Origin: Cucumis sativus
Taxonomy: Eukaryota; Streptophyta; Magnoliopsida; Cucurbitales; Cucurbitaceae
Length of the DNA: 64,000 bases
Direction of reading: 5' to 3'
Assembly (NCBI RefSeq): GCF_000004075.3
Contig: NC_026655.2
Location: 6,820,001-6,884,000, forward strand
In this document: in pieces, positions 12,693 through 26,889 of the stretch
How the letters are laid out: each line of letters opens with the position of its first letter
Numbering within the stretch: position 1 is the stretch's first letter
Made by a program: the position numbers and the translations under genes
Notes under the pieces: model-generated
What the model was told of the DNA's origin: nothing
The model's input: the letters and a program-made list of their open reading frames with translations, nothing else
Database searches by the model: none

Positions 12693-13500
12693 GATTTTGA
12701 AACTAAAAAGACCAATACAACAGCTGATACAATACAACCAACCCCTTTAAACAATAAGATTGCAAATCAACAAACAAGTACCCCCAAAGAAGTTGGAGAT
12801 CAATGGTTTTGCTTTTACCCTCCAAACCTGCCAAAAAAGTAGACATACTGAGCTAAAACAAAGCTTTGCGTGTATTTTTTAAGCATATTAAAATCAAACA
12901 ATGCCAAGAGTATCAGAGAAGGCTGAGTGCATGTGATTTCGAACCCAACTTTTTTTTTCCCTTTTTTTCCGGTGGATGAAGAATGGTATCTAATAATTGT
13001 AACAAAAGAAGATACATTTCATTAATGAAGAAGATATGATTTGTAGATTCATTAAAGGGTTTCAAAACCCACATTTCTTTCCCATAATACAACAGTTCAA
13101 AATACAGAAAACTAAACAGAAAAGCAAGTAAAATTAAAAAAATTAATTAACTAAAAAGATACAATACCTAAAGAAAACCAACTTCTTCTTCTTCTTCTTC
13201 TTCTTCTTGTCCAGCAATTGGGAGGCTAGAGCTTCCTCCTGTAGTTACGTTCGATTCGTTGGGGTGGAAAGAGAATGATGCAAAGCATTCATTTGGGAGT
13301 TCAAAATGCGTAACAGTGAAAACCCATTAAGGAAAAACAAGAAAAAAAGAGAGAAGGAATGAAATGAGTAAAAAAAATCCAAAGAGTGAGAAAGATTTTG
13401 GAGTGGAAGATGTTCATAACAAGGAGGGAGGGAGAGAGAGAGAGAGAAAGAAATGGATGGGGTTAGAAGAGGAGAAAAAGGTAAATTGACAATGAAAGGC
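12693..13500 (-). promoter_or_regulatory. Leader and promoter region of the RIC gene
   Basis: This region holds a minus-strand GAAGAA repeat (CTTCTTCTT on the plus strand, about 13182-13208), a likely leader donor (TTTAG|GTATTG near 13165-13170), and a GA-rich tract at 13425-13450. This suggests a spliced 5' UTR with a purine-rich leader, which is typical of plant signalling genes. The transcription start is not resolved. Confidence 0.35.
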
Positions 13501-16500
13501 CTCCAAAACGAAGGGTAATTGAGGGTTGAGAGAGTTAGAAGGACAATGGCAGGAAGAGGAACTTAATACAAATAAGATTAGGTATTGGGTCAGTGATAAG
13601 TATTCTGTTCATCTACATCTATCTATGTATCACTCTCTATTGCTCATCAGATGCTGTTTTGTGGGTCTATTTTCTGAATTCTTTAAATTTTCATTTTTCT
13701 TTCTTTTATTTTTCTTTTTAAGTCATTTTACGATCATATATGGTAACTTTTAGACATTTTACTATCGTATATGTGGACGAAAAAAGAAAGATTGATTGAG
13801 GTTAGGTGAGTGATTAAAATATTGTTTTGGTAAAAGATGTAAAGTGGGGAAAAATAGTAGAGTTTAGGTTTGATTAAGTTAAAAGGCCAAAATAAAAAAT
13901 GAACCAATTTGAGTCTCAAAACACAATTTGTTTTTTGTTTCTTTAATTAATTTCCAGCTGGTCCTATTCTCATATCATATAGCTGTTTCCCATTTTTTCC
14001 ATTTCATTTTGGAAATTCCTCCTCCATAATAAATACTCCAAATTAATAGTTGATTTTTGCTACCAACAAAAAGTCTTTTCTTTTCTCTATTGTTTTAAAT
14101 CTTTTCCCTCCCTTTTATCATAATTTGTGTCTTCTAACACTTTCAAAAAAGAATAATAAAAATTATACAAAATTTGATAGATTTTATTATAATTTATAAA
14201 TAGTTTTAGATCTTAAAATATTCAATTTCTTATATACAAATGTAATTCAATGATTTGTTTAATAATTAATAAATTTTAAATTTTAAATTTTAGTATTAGT
14301 ATAAGCGGAGCTCAACTAAGACAATTCAACTAAGACAATTGAAAGGAATAAATGAAATTGGTGGAAAAATATTTATAAATTTCAAAATTTATAAACTAAT
14401 CCTAAATATGTCCTTTTCTTTTCCTTTCTCTTTCGTGCATCCCACAAGGTTACTGAAGGAAGTATTGAATTGTGAAATAAGATCCATATTCTCTCTTCTT
14501 TTTATTATTTATTTATTGTAATTAACAAAATCATTTTAGTTTATTTTATTTATATATATATATATATTTTTTGGGGGGGGGATGATGAGGTCTTTTGAGG
14601 TTGGAGATGAAGTGAAATTTGGGCATTGGGCTTTTCCATTTGACAGCTGCTTTTAATGCTTAATAGTGTTGTTTGATGGTTGTTGGAGGCACGTCTTGGC
14701 CTTTCCTTCAACAATATTGTCTCTTTTTATCAAACCAAACCCATTATTATTCTTCCTCTTCTCATTTTCATTCAATTCTACACCACTCATTTTCTATACA
14801 AATTACAAATCCTTTTACCTTCAACTTTATCAATGCATTTGCAACTTAATCTTAATTAAATTCTCTTTCATGTTATTTATTATTGTTATTCCCATAGCTT
14901 TATTTACAAAATATTATTTATAGTATCAATGTTTGGATAGTTATGAATGAATATGTAGTTATCCATCATTCCATAGTGCTTTGAGTTGTCATATACTAAT
15001 GGAATATGGATTTAGATTGACTTTTCACAAAGAAATTTTCTTCATACAATCTTGGACAGTTGGACTTACTTACCAAAACAAAAATGCACATTTATTCATT
15101 AAACTAAGTGTGAAGAATATAATGTAGAGACCATTTTTGTTTCTTTTTCTTTAATCCTTTTCTAAGTCAACTTAATTAACACTTTTTTTTTTTTTGTACT
15201 ACAAGTGACTTTAACAACTTTTTTAGACTTAGAAACTACCCTTCATTCAACCATCATTTATGAGTTAAATCTTAATAAATTATTTGATAGTATTTTGTCT
15301 AAATCTTTAACTTTGATATTTGCGTCTGAAAAAGTCAGCCCATTTAAGTTTAGGTATTGGTCGGAGCAAGTCCATAGCATAGTTAGATTATTGGGCCGAA
15401 ATTCGAAGCCCATAAGTGGAAAGGGAGATTGAAAAAGCACATAAATGATGGTAGAGATTTGTAGGACGTACCACATTTTTCTAATAAGATTATGCATCTC
15501 TCACCTATGCTTTCTGTATTGTAAATTTACTCTAAATTATTAATAATATTAGGTCAATCAAAATTACGTTAATTTATTTTTATGTGAATCACGATAGAGT
15601 CCTAAAAATTATACAAATGGACTTATTTGCAAAAATATCATTAATTATAATTTAGAAGCACTTGAAAAATAATAAAAAAAAAATTATAATAATAGGATTC
15701 ATGTCATTACATATTTTAAATTAAAAAAATAGTAAATTTAAAAATTGATAACCTTCTGTTTAGCCCTCTAATAACTCTTTGATAGTCGTTTGATATCATT
15801 AATTTTGTTATATTTGTAATATGTTCTTTTCTAAATATTTTTATCATTTGATACAATTTTTCTAAATTTAATTAAATATTTTTAGTGTTTAAAAACTCAA
15901 TCAAATGACAAACACATGATAATAGTTAGATGTCAATTCAATTGTTTGCGTTTTAGTGGAATAGTTGGACTTATTTATCAAGTTACATAGTTTGAGATGT
16001 GGAGTTGTATCGCAAAAACAGTTTTTTTTTTTATTATTATTGCCATCTAATTATTATCTTATTTCCTTGTAATAATTAGTACTCTACAATCATCGTATGA
16101 GTTTTTACAAAGATATCAACTACTTCAGATAAGCTAATCAAATGATAAATCATAATGCAATAAAAAAAATTCCTACCAATTGACAAAAAATGAAAGATCG
16201 ATAACACGAGAATATGATGATAATAAAAAACTACTTAACAATTGACAAAAGTTGAAAGGTAATGAGACGATTATCACATTCTCCTAAGTAATTATAAAAG
16301 AAAAAGGAGTGGTCATTATATAGCAATCAATATCATTTACAATTATATACCAATCAATATTAAATAAAATAACAACAAGATAATGGTAAGTGTGTATCAT
16401 TAACAATTAGATAACAATAAATATCAATTAGTAATCAAACAACAATAAATATTATTAATAATTAGCGGTAACCAAATGTACTTCCACATTTTAAACTATG

Positions 16501-16673
16501 AAACTGTTTTGGTCCTTCTACAATTTCAATTGAAAATTTTAAAATGTTGGGTGGTGGAAGTTGCTTGTTAATCTTTATCATTGATAAAGTCATAGTATAA
16601 GAAGCAAAATATAAAATAAAATCCATGAAAATACAACGTTTATGTGTTGAAATGTAGTGTGTGGGTACAAACT
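13500..16673. other. Intergenic, no supported gene
   Basis: AT-rich DNA with a TA run followed by a G9 tract at about 14552-14581 and a poly-T at 15184-15196. The frames are short and low-complexity. No RNA gene or mobile element could be delimited. Confidence 0.5.
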
Positions 16674-16676
16674 ACA

Positions 16677-16708
<32 letters not shown>

Positions 16709-16715
16709 GAGAAAG
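16674..16715. repeat. (GAAA)n microsatellite in the 3' UTR of NTF2
   Basis: About nine GAAA units ending in GAGAGAAAGG. They lie about 20 bp past the NTF2 stop codon, so on the transcript they form a CTTT-repeat 3' UTR. Probably length-polymorphic. Confidence 0.85.
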
Positions 16716-16735
16716 GACCCTCAGGGCTCAACCAT

Positions 16736-17502
16736 CTAACCATAATTGAGACGAAATATGTCATTCTGAACGAAAAGGTTGCCTTCTGGTGATGGTACTA
16801 AGTGAAACATCTGCCAACCAATTTCAAACCATTTTCAATTTCTCATAAAAACCAAACCAAACTTTCTAATGCCTAATCTCATCATTATTTCATTTTCGCA
16901 TTTGCTTATTTTCTCAATCATTTATATTGATTTAAACCTTTCTTAAACATATATTTGAATTTATTAGATGAAAATTAATGTGATTTTTTTTTTTAAAAAA
17001 AAAAACACTTGTACTTAAACCTTAAACGTTAAACCAAACCCACATTAAGTATAAGATTTGAATTCTTTTAAAAAAATTAATTTTATTTCTTTAAAAAGAA
17101 ACCAAGTAATTACAAAAAGGGTAGTGATTATAATGAAGTAAGAACAATTATGTTAAACAAGTGTTTTAAAGAGTATAAATGGATAGGGTAACCATAAACC
17201 TGACTGAATCTGAGTGGGTGTTCTTCTTCAGGTATCTCAATGCTACCGCTGACGAAGATGAGGATGGAGCCGTGGACGGAGGAGGGCTGCGTGTCTATAG
17301 TGCTAACCACATGTCGACAACGTTCAAATGGCAATTGCTGAAGCTTTGAGGAGATATCATGAACTCCTAAAATTTGTTGCCCTTCAAAAGTGAGCATCGA
17401 GTCAGGCTGATACAGAGATGAAAGAGAAGCTCTTTCATTATCAAACAATTGGTAGTAATGTTCCACAAAAGCTTTCCCAATTATATCACCCTCTTCTTCC
17501 AT
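16736..17502 (-). CDS. NTF2: Nuclear transport factor 2 (NTF2)
   Basis: Two exons, 17502-17200 and 16810-16736, joined across a 389-bp intron (TTCAGTCAG|GTTTAT to TTGGCAG|ATGTTT), encode 125 residues, normal for NTF2 (about 120-126). The single NTF2 domain fills the protein. Family signatures include FVEHYYQLFD, MLTFEGQQI, SGSIEI and the ending FVQNDIFRLNYG. NTF2 is a homodimer that binds RanGDP and FG-nucleoporins and returns Ran to the nucleus, powering nuclear import. The second exon has only 24 codons and is too short to be seen by ORF length; I found it from the conserved ending. The RFSQ/MFHL splice position matches my memory of plant relatives. The start follows an AT-rich leader and gives the expected N-terminus. 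Nothing looks broken. Confidence 0.95.
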
Positions 17503-18101
17503 TCCCTCTAATTCTCTTTAACAAAACCAACAATACAAACCCTTTTGCTTCTACTAGCTAGTGATTATACAATAATAATGTTGGTTTATTGTTTATAATG
17601 TGAAGTGCATGTAGGAAGAGAGATTTGTAATTACTGATATGGCGTTGGGGTATGTGGTTGAGTAGTGAAGAGGAAGAAGCGTAAAGGGGAGTCATTTGAG
17701 AGAGTGAGCAAAAGAGGGAATAATTGAAATCGCTGTGTATGTACGCAAAGAGAGGAATAAAGGAGATATTGGGTAAAAGGGGTATCAAAATGAAGGCATC
17801 ACTTCACTTTTCTACTCTTTTTAATTGCCTATGTAATTTTATATGTATTGTTATTATATTCTCTCTCTTTTTTTTCTACTTTAATTGATACTTGTATAAG
17901 GAAATAATAATCCAAGAAGTTTATTAATTTTAGGGGACAAGTTTATTTGGTCATGTATTCATGAACAATAGTTTCCATTCTTATAAATAGTGGTATAGAG
18001 TAAAATATTTGTATAGAGGATACTGTTTATTTGATTATTGAAATAGAAGCATAAACAAAATTGATGTATTTAATTTGGGTTCCTTCTTATCAAAACTTCA
18101 C

Positions 18102-18103
<2 letters not shown>

Positions 18104-18160
<57 letters not shown>
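18104..18160. repeat. (TA)n microsatellite
   Basis: About 28 uninterrupted TA units. Likely highly variable in length between accessions and prone to assembly error. Confidence 0.95.
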
Positions 18161-18163
<3 letters not shown>

Positions 18164-18992
18164 GCATTTGAGGTGTATTTCAAGATATGTATCAATATTT
18201 ATGTATCTCATTTACTTCTCATCACATAAAAAAAAAAAAAGAATAAAAAAGAAAAATTTAAATTATGATTGTTATACGTACAATTTAATGAAACATTGAT
18301 GTTGAAGATATATCTAATAAATTGCTTTTTTTTTTCTTCTTAGAATTATGTGCATATCTTTGCCTAGCAATCTATAGCCATTAATTTGAAACATTCCCTA
18401 TGAGATATATTTGGTATTGAGATGTCATAAATAAAATAATAATGTGAAATGCAATTTTGGGACTCCACACCATGATTTTATATTGTTATTGGAGGCAATG
18501 CAATTTCTCGTTCTCTTTTGTACGTTTTTCTTTTTCATTTTCTTTGGACTGTGAGATCCTTCTCAAAAGAGGGTGATCATATACAAATCGAATGATGTTG
18601 CAAAACGAAATGTACATTGAAGAGCATAAAAAAAATAGATGAGTAAGATCATAAGAGAGAAGAGCAATTTGTAATTTATAAAGGAAAGGGATCGAAAGAG
18701 TGAAGATCAGTTATGAGAATTGACCATTCCATATATATACGACACATTTGGTTTGATAATTTCACTGGTATTTGTTAGTCAATGATAAAAAAGTGTGGAT
18801 GAGAATCTCTTCCCACCTTCTACATAATTAGGTTCATTTGTATAAAAGCACTCACTTAGGTGTGGTTGGATTGTTGTAATTGCACCAAATCACTTAGGGG
18901 TTGTTGGGCGTTTGGCATTTGGTGGGAGAGTTTTTTTCTAAGGAAATTGCAATAGATGACTATTTTAGCAATAATAATTAAGGATGTAACAA

Positions 18993-19170
18993 CATTTTTA
19001 AAAAATTGCAAATATAGCAAAACTATTACTAATAGACTTGTATCATTCGTAGACTTCATATGGTATATTAGTGATAGACCAATATTTGCAACATGATCGA
19101 TAAGTGATAGACTTATATCATTGATAGAATTTGACAAATTTTACTATATTTGCAATTTTTTTAAAATTGT
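18993..19170. mobile_element. MITE-like inverted repeat, copy B
   Basis: The left arm contains AAAAAATTGCAAATATAGCAA and the right arm contains TACTATATTTGCAATTTTTT, in inverted orientation about 178 bp apart. The interior has several GTGATAGAC/ATCATTGATAG blocks. Same family as the copy at 7316, and the best-preserved one in the window. No coding capacity. Confidence 0.65.
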
Positions 19171-21565
19171 GCTATATACTTAATTAATTTGAATTTAATT
19201 ATTAAATTTGCAACTATCTCTTTTTTCTAACTTTTATTTTTGTTTTAAACTATTTTTAAAAATTAATAGTAAGTCAAATAAATTAAATATTAAAATAAGT
19301 TGTGTTGGTTTAACTAGAAAAATTAAAATTTTGTTTATAATTTTTTAGGTATTAAATAAGATTTTTAGTCAAAATAATTAATGTAATTTCTCATTGTTTG
19401 GAGCCAATAAATATAGAAGTTCTTTATCTTCTATATATGTAAAATAAAAAGAATTTTTTTAATTACTCAAATAAAAAATAAAAAATTGTACATTTTAATA
19501 CAAAGAATAAAAATAAAGGAATACATCTTAACTTTATTTTTCATCTTTGTTTTATCATTTTTTTAAGAGAAAAATATGAATACTCTTCCCCTAGCAAAAT
19601 TTGAAGAAAACAAATGACAAAAATTAAAAAAAAAACCTCCTGATAAATTTTTTTTCTTCATGTTATATTGATTGAGTTGAGAATTAAGACTTAAAAAATG
19701 AGGCTTGTTTGGAAAAGTGAGATCCGTGAGGGGATCTCAGGCTTCAAGCATAATCTAAGTATTTTGTATATATTGAATGAATCTGATATAAGATGTGAAG
19801 TATTATTTTGGAAGCAAAAAGTTCAAACTTAACTAGTAAATCTAAATTGAAATTGAAGACAAAGTCGTAAAAAATTCGTTATATCGATATTACTTGTCAA
19901 ACACAGTTATCAATTTCTTTTTCTTTCTACTTCTTTTCATTTCTAAATTTGCTTACTTGTCATATGTATTGTTTGCAACCATATCGGATTCAACAATAAC
20001 CATATGAATGGAATTCATCTATTTAGATGAACACATGTAACTAAAATAACTTTCTCCTATTAAGATAACTTTACAAGCGTCTTGAGGTTGATTTCCCTAA
20101 ACAACCTCTGGGATAAAAACAGAGGGAAAGATGGTGTAATCTAAATTCCCAATGCAATACTCATCTCTTCATCTTTCACCGACAACCTCATGACCTTTGC
20201 ACATGATTCCTTCTTCTTTCGCCACCCAATTTTCTTCTCTATTTGCTGTTCAATTCTGTATGCTACTCATCAATATTAGATGTAACCCATCCATTCAACT
20301 TCTTTAATATTTATCCAACTACTACTAAGATCAGAACCTCAGTAGACACCCTAGTGGTAGATTTAAAAATTTCTTGTAAAAATATTTTGAGTAAAAAGTG
20401 GAATTCGAAATTAGATCTAGAAGATACTAAATAACAATTTAACTATACACAACTGGTTTTGAGAAAAAAAACAAATTCATTGTTATCACATTCTCTTGAG
20501 TAGAAGGAAATAGATCAAACATTGAACTGCATCAAATAAATGTGTTTTTTTTTTTTTTTCTATTTCATTTGTGATGGAATCAAATTCTTTGATAGCTTTG
20601 ATGTACTAAAGAAAAGAAAAGGTCTGAAAAGGAGGAATAAAGACAATATTGCTAAAATCGAAAAGAAAGTGATAAACAAGAGCTCATTGAAAGAGACTCT
20701 AAAAAGTTGAAGGCTCCACCGCTTTCCAAATTGCATACACCGTCGAATTAGCCTTCCACTTAAACCAATTAAAACGAAATCCATTTTATTAGTGACATTT
20801 ATTCACTGTCATCTATTCGTTTTATGGCATATTAATCCGTTGGAAACCGTGTTCTTAGCCTATTAACAAAGTTTCTTTTACCAATAAAGCTTTATTTTGT
20901 GGAATTGTCTCTTTCCCCATAATTAATTCGGTCCTTCTGTGGAGAATATGAGTACCCTTTTTCTTTAATCTTTTTGTCTTCATAACCCCCAATACAATAT
21001 TCATTCATTTCTCTTCAGCATGTGATCTCCTTGACAAAACCAGCAAGTAGAATAGTTTAGATCTAACTTCTAATGAATCATAACCCCGTTTTAAAAAAAT
21101 AAAAATAAAAGAAAGTTTAATGATTGTGAAAATAACATGTCATGTTCTTGAAGACAGTCCCATTGTGTGGCAGCCTGGATGCACTTCCCTGTTCCCTAAG
21201 CTTTATTTTACCAAGCTGCATCAATTCCTCCTGATTTCCAATAATACCCATGTCGGCTTTGGTTCTGCCTCCTTTTGTTGTAAGCTTCTTTTGGACATTT
21301 TGGTCAAGTAACTTTCTCCTCACACTAACAAAAGTTCAACGGATCAAAACTCTTTGCTGTGGTAACTACATTACTAACATTAAATTCGCTTGAAATTACA
21401 AGTGAAATGCATTGTAGCTTATATGGGTCTACGAAAGTCTTGTCCATTTCTTACAGTTCAATTATCAGATATAAACCCAGATCAATGATTTCAATTATTT
21501 AGTTCTCATTTCCTGTGGAGAAAGTTCATTTCTCATTTCTCAGCTTCACGAGTCCTCCGTTCAAG

Positions 21566-22846
21566 ATGGAGATGGAGAGGATTTCTCCAACACGCTTCCT
21601 TGTTTTCATAGCTGCGATCTTGGTTGCTTCTTCCTCTTCTTCTTCATCTGCAGATGATTCTAAACCAACTTTTGCAGATATGTTTGAAATGTCTTGCCCC
21701 GATGACCATTTTAAAACCTCTGACGCCGGCCAGATCTGGCATTTGTCTTTGGACAAAGAAGCAGGTAAAGTTATTGAATGACAAACGGTATCCTGGTTGT
21801 TTTAAAATCAAAGCTATCTTTTTTTCTTTTACCTGAAGTGATCTCTATAAACAGGTTGTGGGTTTCAGACAAAGGAGAGATATAGATTTGGTTGGTTCAG
21901 CATGAAACTGAAGTTGGTCGGAGGTGACTCTGCCGGTGTTGTCACAGCATATTATGTAGGTTCTTGAACATCCTTCAAGCTCAAGTTGATCTTGCTTTTC
22001 AGTTTGTGGCTAAGATTGAAAGGGTTTTGCAGATGTGCACGGAGAATGGAGCTGGACCAGAGAGAGATGAGCTAGATTTTGAGTTCTTGGGGAATAGAAG
22101 TGGGCAGCCATATCTGATTCAAACAAATGTTTACAAGAACGGGACTGGGAACCGTGAGATGAGGCACATGCTGTGGTTCGACCCCACAAAAGACTTCCAT
22201 ACTTATTCCATTCTCTGGAATGACCACAGGATTGTGTAAGTTCTACTGTAAACTCAAGTTCTATTAAAAGTCTTCTAAGAGTTAGTCATCGTCCTTCATC
22301 GTAACAAACAGAACAAGAAATTCACTGATGTGGGCCATCCGCTTTCAGTCATTTATTCAAAACGCCTGGTGGGTGGTGTGGATGAAGCTTATGTAGAATG
22401 TTGAACCCAAGTGATTAACTCATCTATTGCATTCTTGGAACAGGTTTTATGTGGACAGAGTACCAGTAAGAGTATACATGAATTCAGATAAACCGAACAA
22501 CTTCTTCCCTAACGAGAAGCCCATGTACCTGTTCTCGAGCATTTGGAACGCAGATGATTGGGCTACAAGAGGAGGACTGGAGAAGACGAACTGGACGAAG
22601 GCGCCATTTGTATCCACATACAAGGACTTCAACGTAGATGCTTGTCAATGGGAAGACCCATATCCGAAATGCGTATCGACGACGACAGAGAACTGGTGGG
22701 ATCAATATGATGCTTGGCATTTATCGAAATCTGAGAAATTGGATTATGCTTGGGTTCAGAGAAACCTTGTCATCTATGATTATTGCAAGGATACCGAGAG
22801 GTTCCCCACTTTGCCCTGGGAGTGTTCATTGAGTCCATGGGATTAA
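21566..22846 (+). CDS. Xyloglucan endotransglucosylase/hydrolase, XTH8-like
   Basis: Four exons (21566-21764, 21855-21955, 22033-22235, 22444-22846) give 301 residues, normal for the family. Residues 1 to about 28 form a signal peptide with a Ser run. The GH16 catalytic core has [10 protein letters not shown] at 112-121, with nucleophile E113, helper D115 and acid/base E117. N121 begins an N-R-S glycosylation site, as usual in XTHs. The C-terminal XET extension carries paired cysteines ([19 protein letters not shown]). The enzyme cuts and rejoins xyloglucan in the cell wall during expansion. The motif reads DELDFEF where many members have DEIDFEF, a conservative change. The ending [12 protein letters not shown] and the internal [16 protein letters not shown] resemble Arabidopsis XTH8 from memory. 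I chose the ATG at 21566 over an in-frame one at 21515 because it places the hydrophobic signal correctly. The next gene is tail to tail, about 500 bp away. Confidence 0.95.
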
Positions 22847-23354
22847 GATATCAGAACAAAGTCAAATTTTGATTTCTTCTTTTGGCTTTTCGCTTCATGT
22901 CATCAATCAATAGCCCATTGAATTTTCTTCACTTTTATTCAATTGTTACCAAATTCCTGTATATTTTGAGCTGAATGTCGAGTGCAACTGGTAATACATA
23001 AATTGTTATCATTCTTAATTTACAACTTCTAATAAATTGGATTATTAATTTTAGCCTACAATCTACCAGAAGAGTAAAAATGATTTCTAGAAAAGATAAT
23101 TCTAGTTCTAAATCATCAAGAAATGCACTGGGATCATTCTTAGAGAAAGAACTTTCAATTTATTTAATAGAAACCACTAATATTATACATATGCATCACA
23201 TAGAATGATGTTCTCCTCAAATTTCTAACTTGAGAGAGAACTTTTAAAAACATACGTCAGAAGTAAAAAAAGAAAAGATCCCAAATTCATCCACATGGCC
23301 ACAAACATATTGGCCATCCACGCAAACCAAATATTCCACTTTCAGAAGAACAAT
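22847..23354. other. Convergent intergenic region between XTH and polyubiquitin
   Basis: About 500 bp holds the 3' ends of two converging genes. The XTH 3' UTR runs rightward from 22847, with an AATAAA-like stretch near 23030. The polyubiquitin 3' UTR runs leftward from 23354. Nothing else is seen. Confidence 0.55.
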
Positions 23355-24728
<1,374 letters not shown>

Positions 24729-25057
24729 CTATACAGAAACAAAAGAAAGAGATAAGAATAAGAAAACTCTATTTCCATAAATCCGAATCACATATTAATC
24801 CAATCAAGCACATAAAAATCGAGCAGAAATCAGAAACAAGATTAAGAATCACAAACCCCAAATGGATCCAAGAGCAGATCCAAAACCCAATTTAAGAAAC
24901 ATGTAAAACGAAAATCTCGGAAAGCATGAAGAAGATGATAAAAAAAGAAAAAGGAGAGGGAGAAATACCTTGGAAGAGAGGGAATTGGTTCGCTACGAAG
25001 TGAATGAGAAGAGAAAATGTTGCGAAGAACCGAAGGGATAGAAGGGGTGTATTTATA
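24729..25057 (-). promoter_or_regulatory. 5' UTR intron and TATA box of the polyubiquitin gene
   Basis: The acceptor TGTATAG abuts the ATG, and the donor TTCCAAG|GTATTT lies at 24967-24968, giving a 240-bp leader intron (24729-24968). The short leader exon starts at 24969. A TATAAAT box is at 25051-25057, placing transcription start near 25025. Leader introns of plant polyubiquitin genes are known to raise expression; that role is assumed here. Confidence 0.75.
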
Positions 25058-25099
25058 GTGAGAGGGAAGGGCAATGTGGTCAGAATTATCCATTACTTT

Positions 25100-26889
25100 T
25101 TGGCCACGCATTTGCCGTTTGGTTTCCTATTAAATGAATCTTTTCTTTGGACCCAATTTTAGAATCGACTTGCTGACGTCATTTTACCATATTAAGTTGA
25201 CGCCCGTTATAACAGAGTTAGCTTCCGTTATAAAGAAAATTCTAGAGGTTGCGCGTCTCGTCTACAAGTCCATTTTTTATATATTAATCAATGATTTATC
25301 ACACACACTATCATCCCCTCTTCCACAAACTACTTTTTAGGTCACCATTTCTAATTATTTTTATTATTTATGTTCCATTCCTTTTAACAATATGAAATTA
25401 GTTTATTTTATTTTAAAAAATATAAAAATATAAAAGATTTCTTTTTAGTGAAAAATCTCTACAACGCTAATCGATTTACCTCGATATCTTTGTTAATATA
25501 CGAGATTAGAGATTTAAAAAAGATTTTGAAGATTTGATAAATTCTTTGCAAGTTTTTACATGCAGATTACTAGATTTTTATTCGAAGTAATCTCAATTAC
25601 GATGGGCATCAAGTAATTTAACAAAGTATCAATTAATCATAAATATGGATTTAGGAGAATATGATTTTATAACTATTATTTATTCATTTTATTAGATTTG
25701 TTCGTTTTAATTGGAGGATATTTATGGCCAAATCTATTTTTCAATTCAATTCATTTATTATTATAGCTAATTGAAATAATTAATTGTATTAGAATAGTAT
25801 CATACCTAATTAGAGGGGATTATTATAATCTTATATAACCATATACAACAAACACCCTCCAAATTTTAAAAATTTTAATTTAAAGCTAATTTAATATCTA
25901 TGATTTCAAAAAAAAAAAAAAATGTTGAGTGGAATATCAAAAAAGTATATAACGAATATTATTTATATAAGTTAATTGAAATATGGACATTTTGTATTGT
26001 ATTAAGGATGATGGTGAGGAAGAGTCGGCAAAAGATGTGTAGAAGAGTCGGCGAAGAAAAGGAAAATGGGTGGGGAAGATTCGAGGCACCGATTAATTGG
26101 CCGTTGGGGTTGGAGAAAAGTCTTGGGGCCATACCCCTTTATTGCAACTAGCCCACTCTGTACCCACAAACTTTAAGCAAATTGTCTTTTTACTTCATCA
26201 AAATATCTACGCATATATCAACAATTCTTCCTTTCCTTTCATCAAAATTCAATTTCTCTTTACAAATGTGGGACACCAAAAATTACTGAAATAGACCTTT
26301 TCCTTTTCTTTTTCTTCAAGATATTCACAATAATCTTTTGTAATTTTTAGTGACGGCATTCAACAACATGATTGAGTGATGCAGGTGAAATTTTATGAAA
26401 TTGTTTTATGCTTTACAAATATAAAAACTAATATAATAGTTTGAACAATTTTATGGATTCACATTCTTTTCTCATCCAAACACATTATTTATGGCAGCCA
26501 ATGAAAAAAAGTAAATGAACATTACTTTATTTCTTAGTTGAATTCTCAGCAGGATATTTTAACTCATAAATTAATTATAAAGTGATTATCAATGTAATGT
26601 ACTATAACTTGAGAACATGAGATTCTTGACTGATATCCAGAAGGTACAATTGATTTGAACTGAAATTACCTCGAGGTAGGGGTCAAAATTATGCAGTCAC
26701 AATGAGGCCCAACTGGTATTAAATGGTTTCGACTTTGAGGCAGTAGTAATTTGATTGTACAGTATGGTTGTCTTGTAAGTTGTAACTGACTCCCTGAAAA
26801 GCTAACTCGTTCTCTAACAATGGTAACATGATGGTTGAATTTTACCCAAAATTGTTGCAGAGTTTGTGGGCGCAAAGCTTACCAGCAGC
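25100..26889. other. Intergenic, with the 3' flank of the DnaJ gene at its right end
   Basis: The left part is the polyubiquitin upstream region. The middle is AT-rich and without a supported gene. The right part, about 26600-26889, is the likely 3' UTR of the minus-strand DnaJ gene. Confidence 0.5.

Larger units (their letters stand above)
17503..21565. other. NTF2 promoter, then intergenic up to the XTH gene
   Basis: The first few hundred bases are the NTF2 leader and promoter on the minus strand. The rest is AT-rich and holds a long TA microsatellite and an inverted-repeat element, listed separately. A more complex stretch at about 21117-21323, open on both strands, has no recognised homology. 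No full gene is supported. Confidence 0.45.

Noticed and set aside
20560-20784. 74-residue minus-strand frame beginning MDFVLIGLSG
   Set aside because: The second half is low-complexity hydrophobic sequence from an AT-rich tract, no family is recognised, and there is no splice or promoter support.
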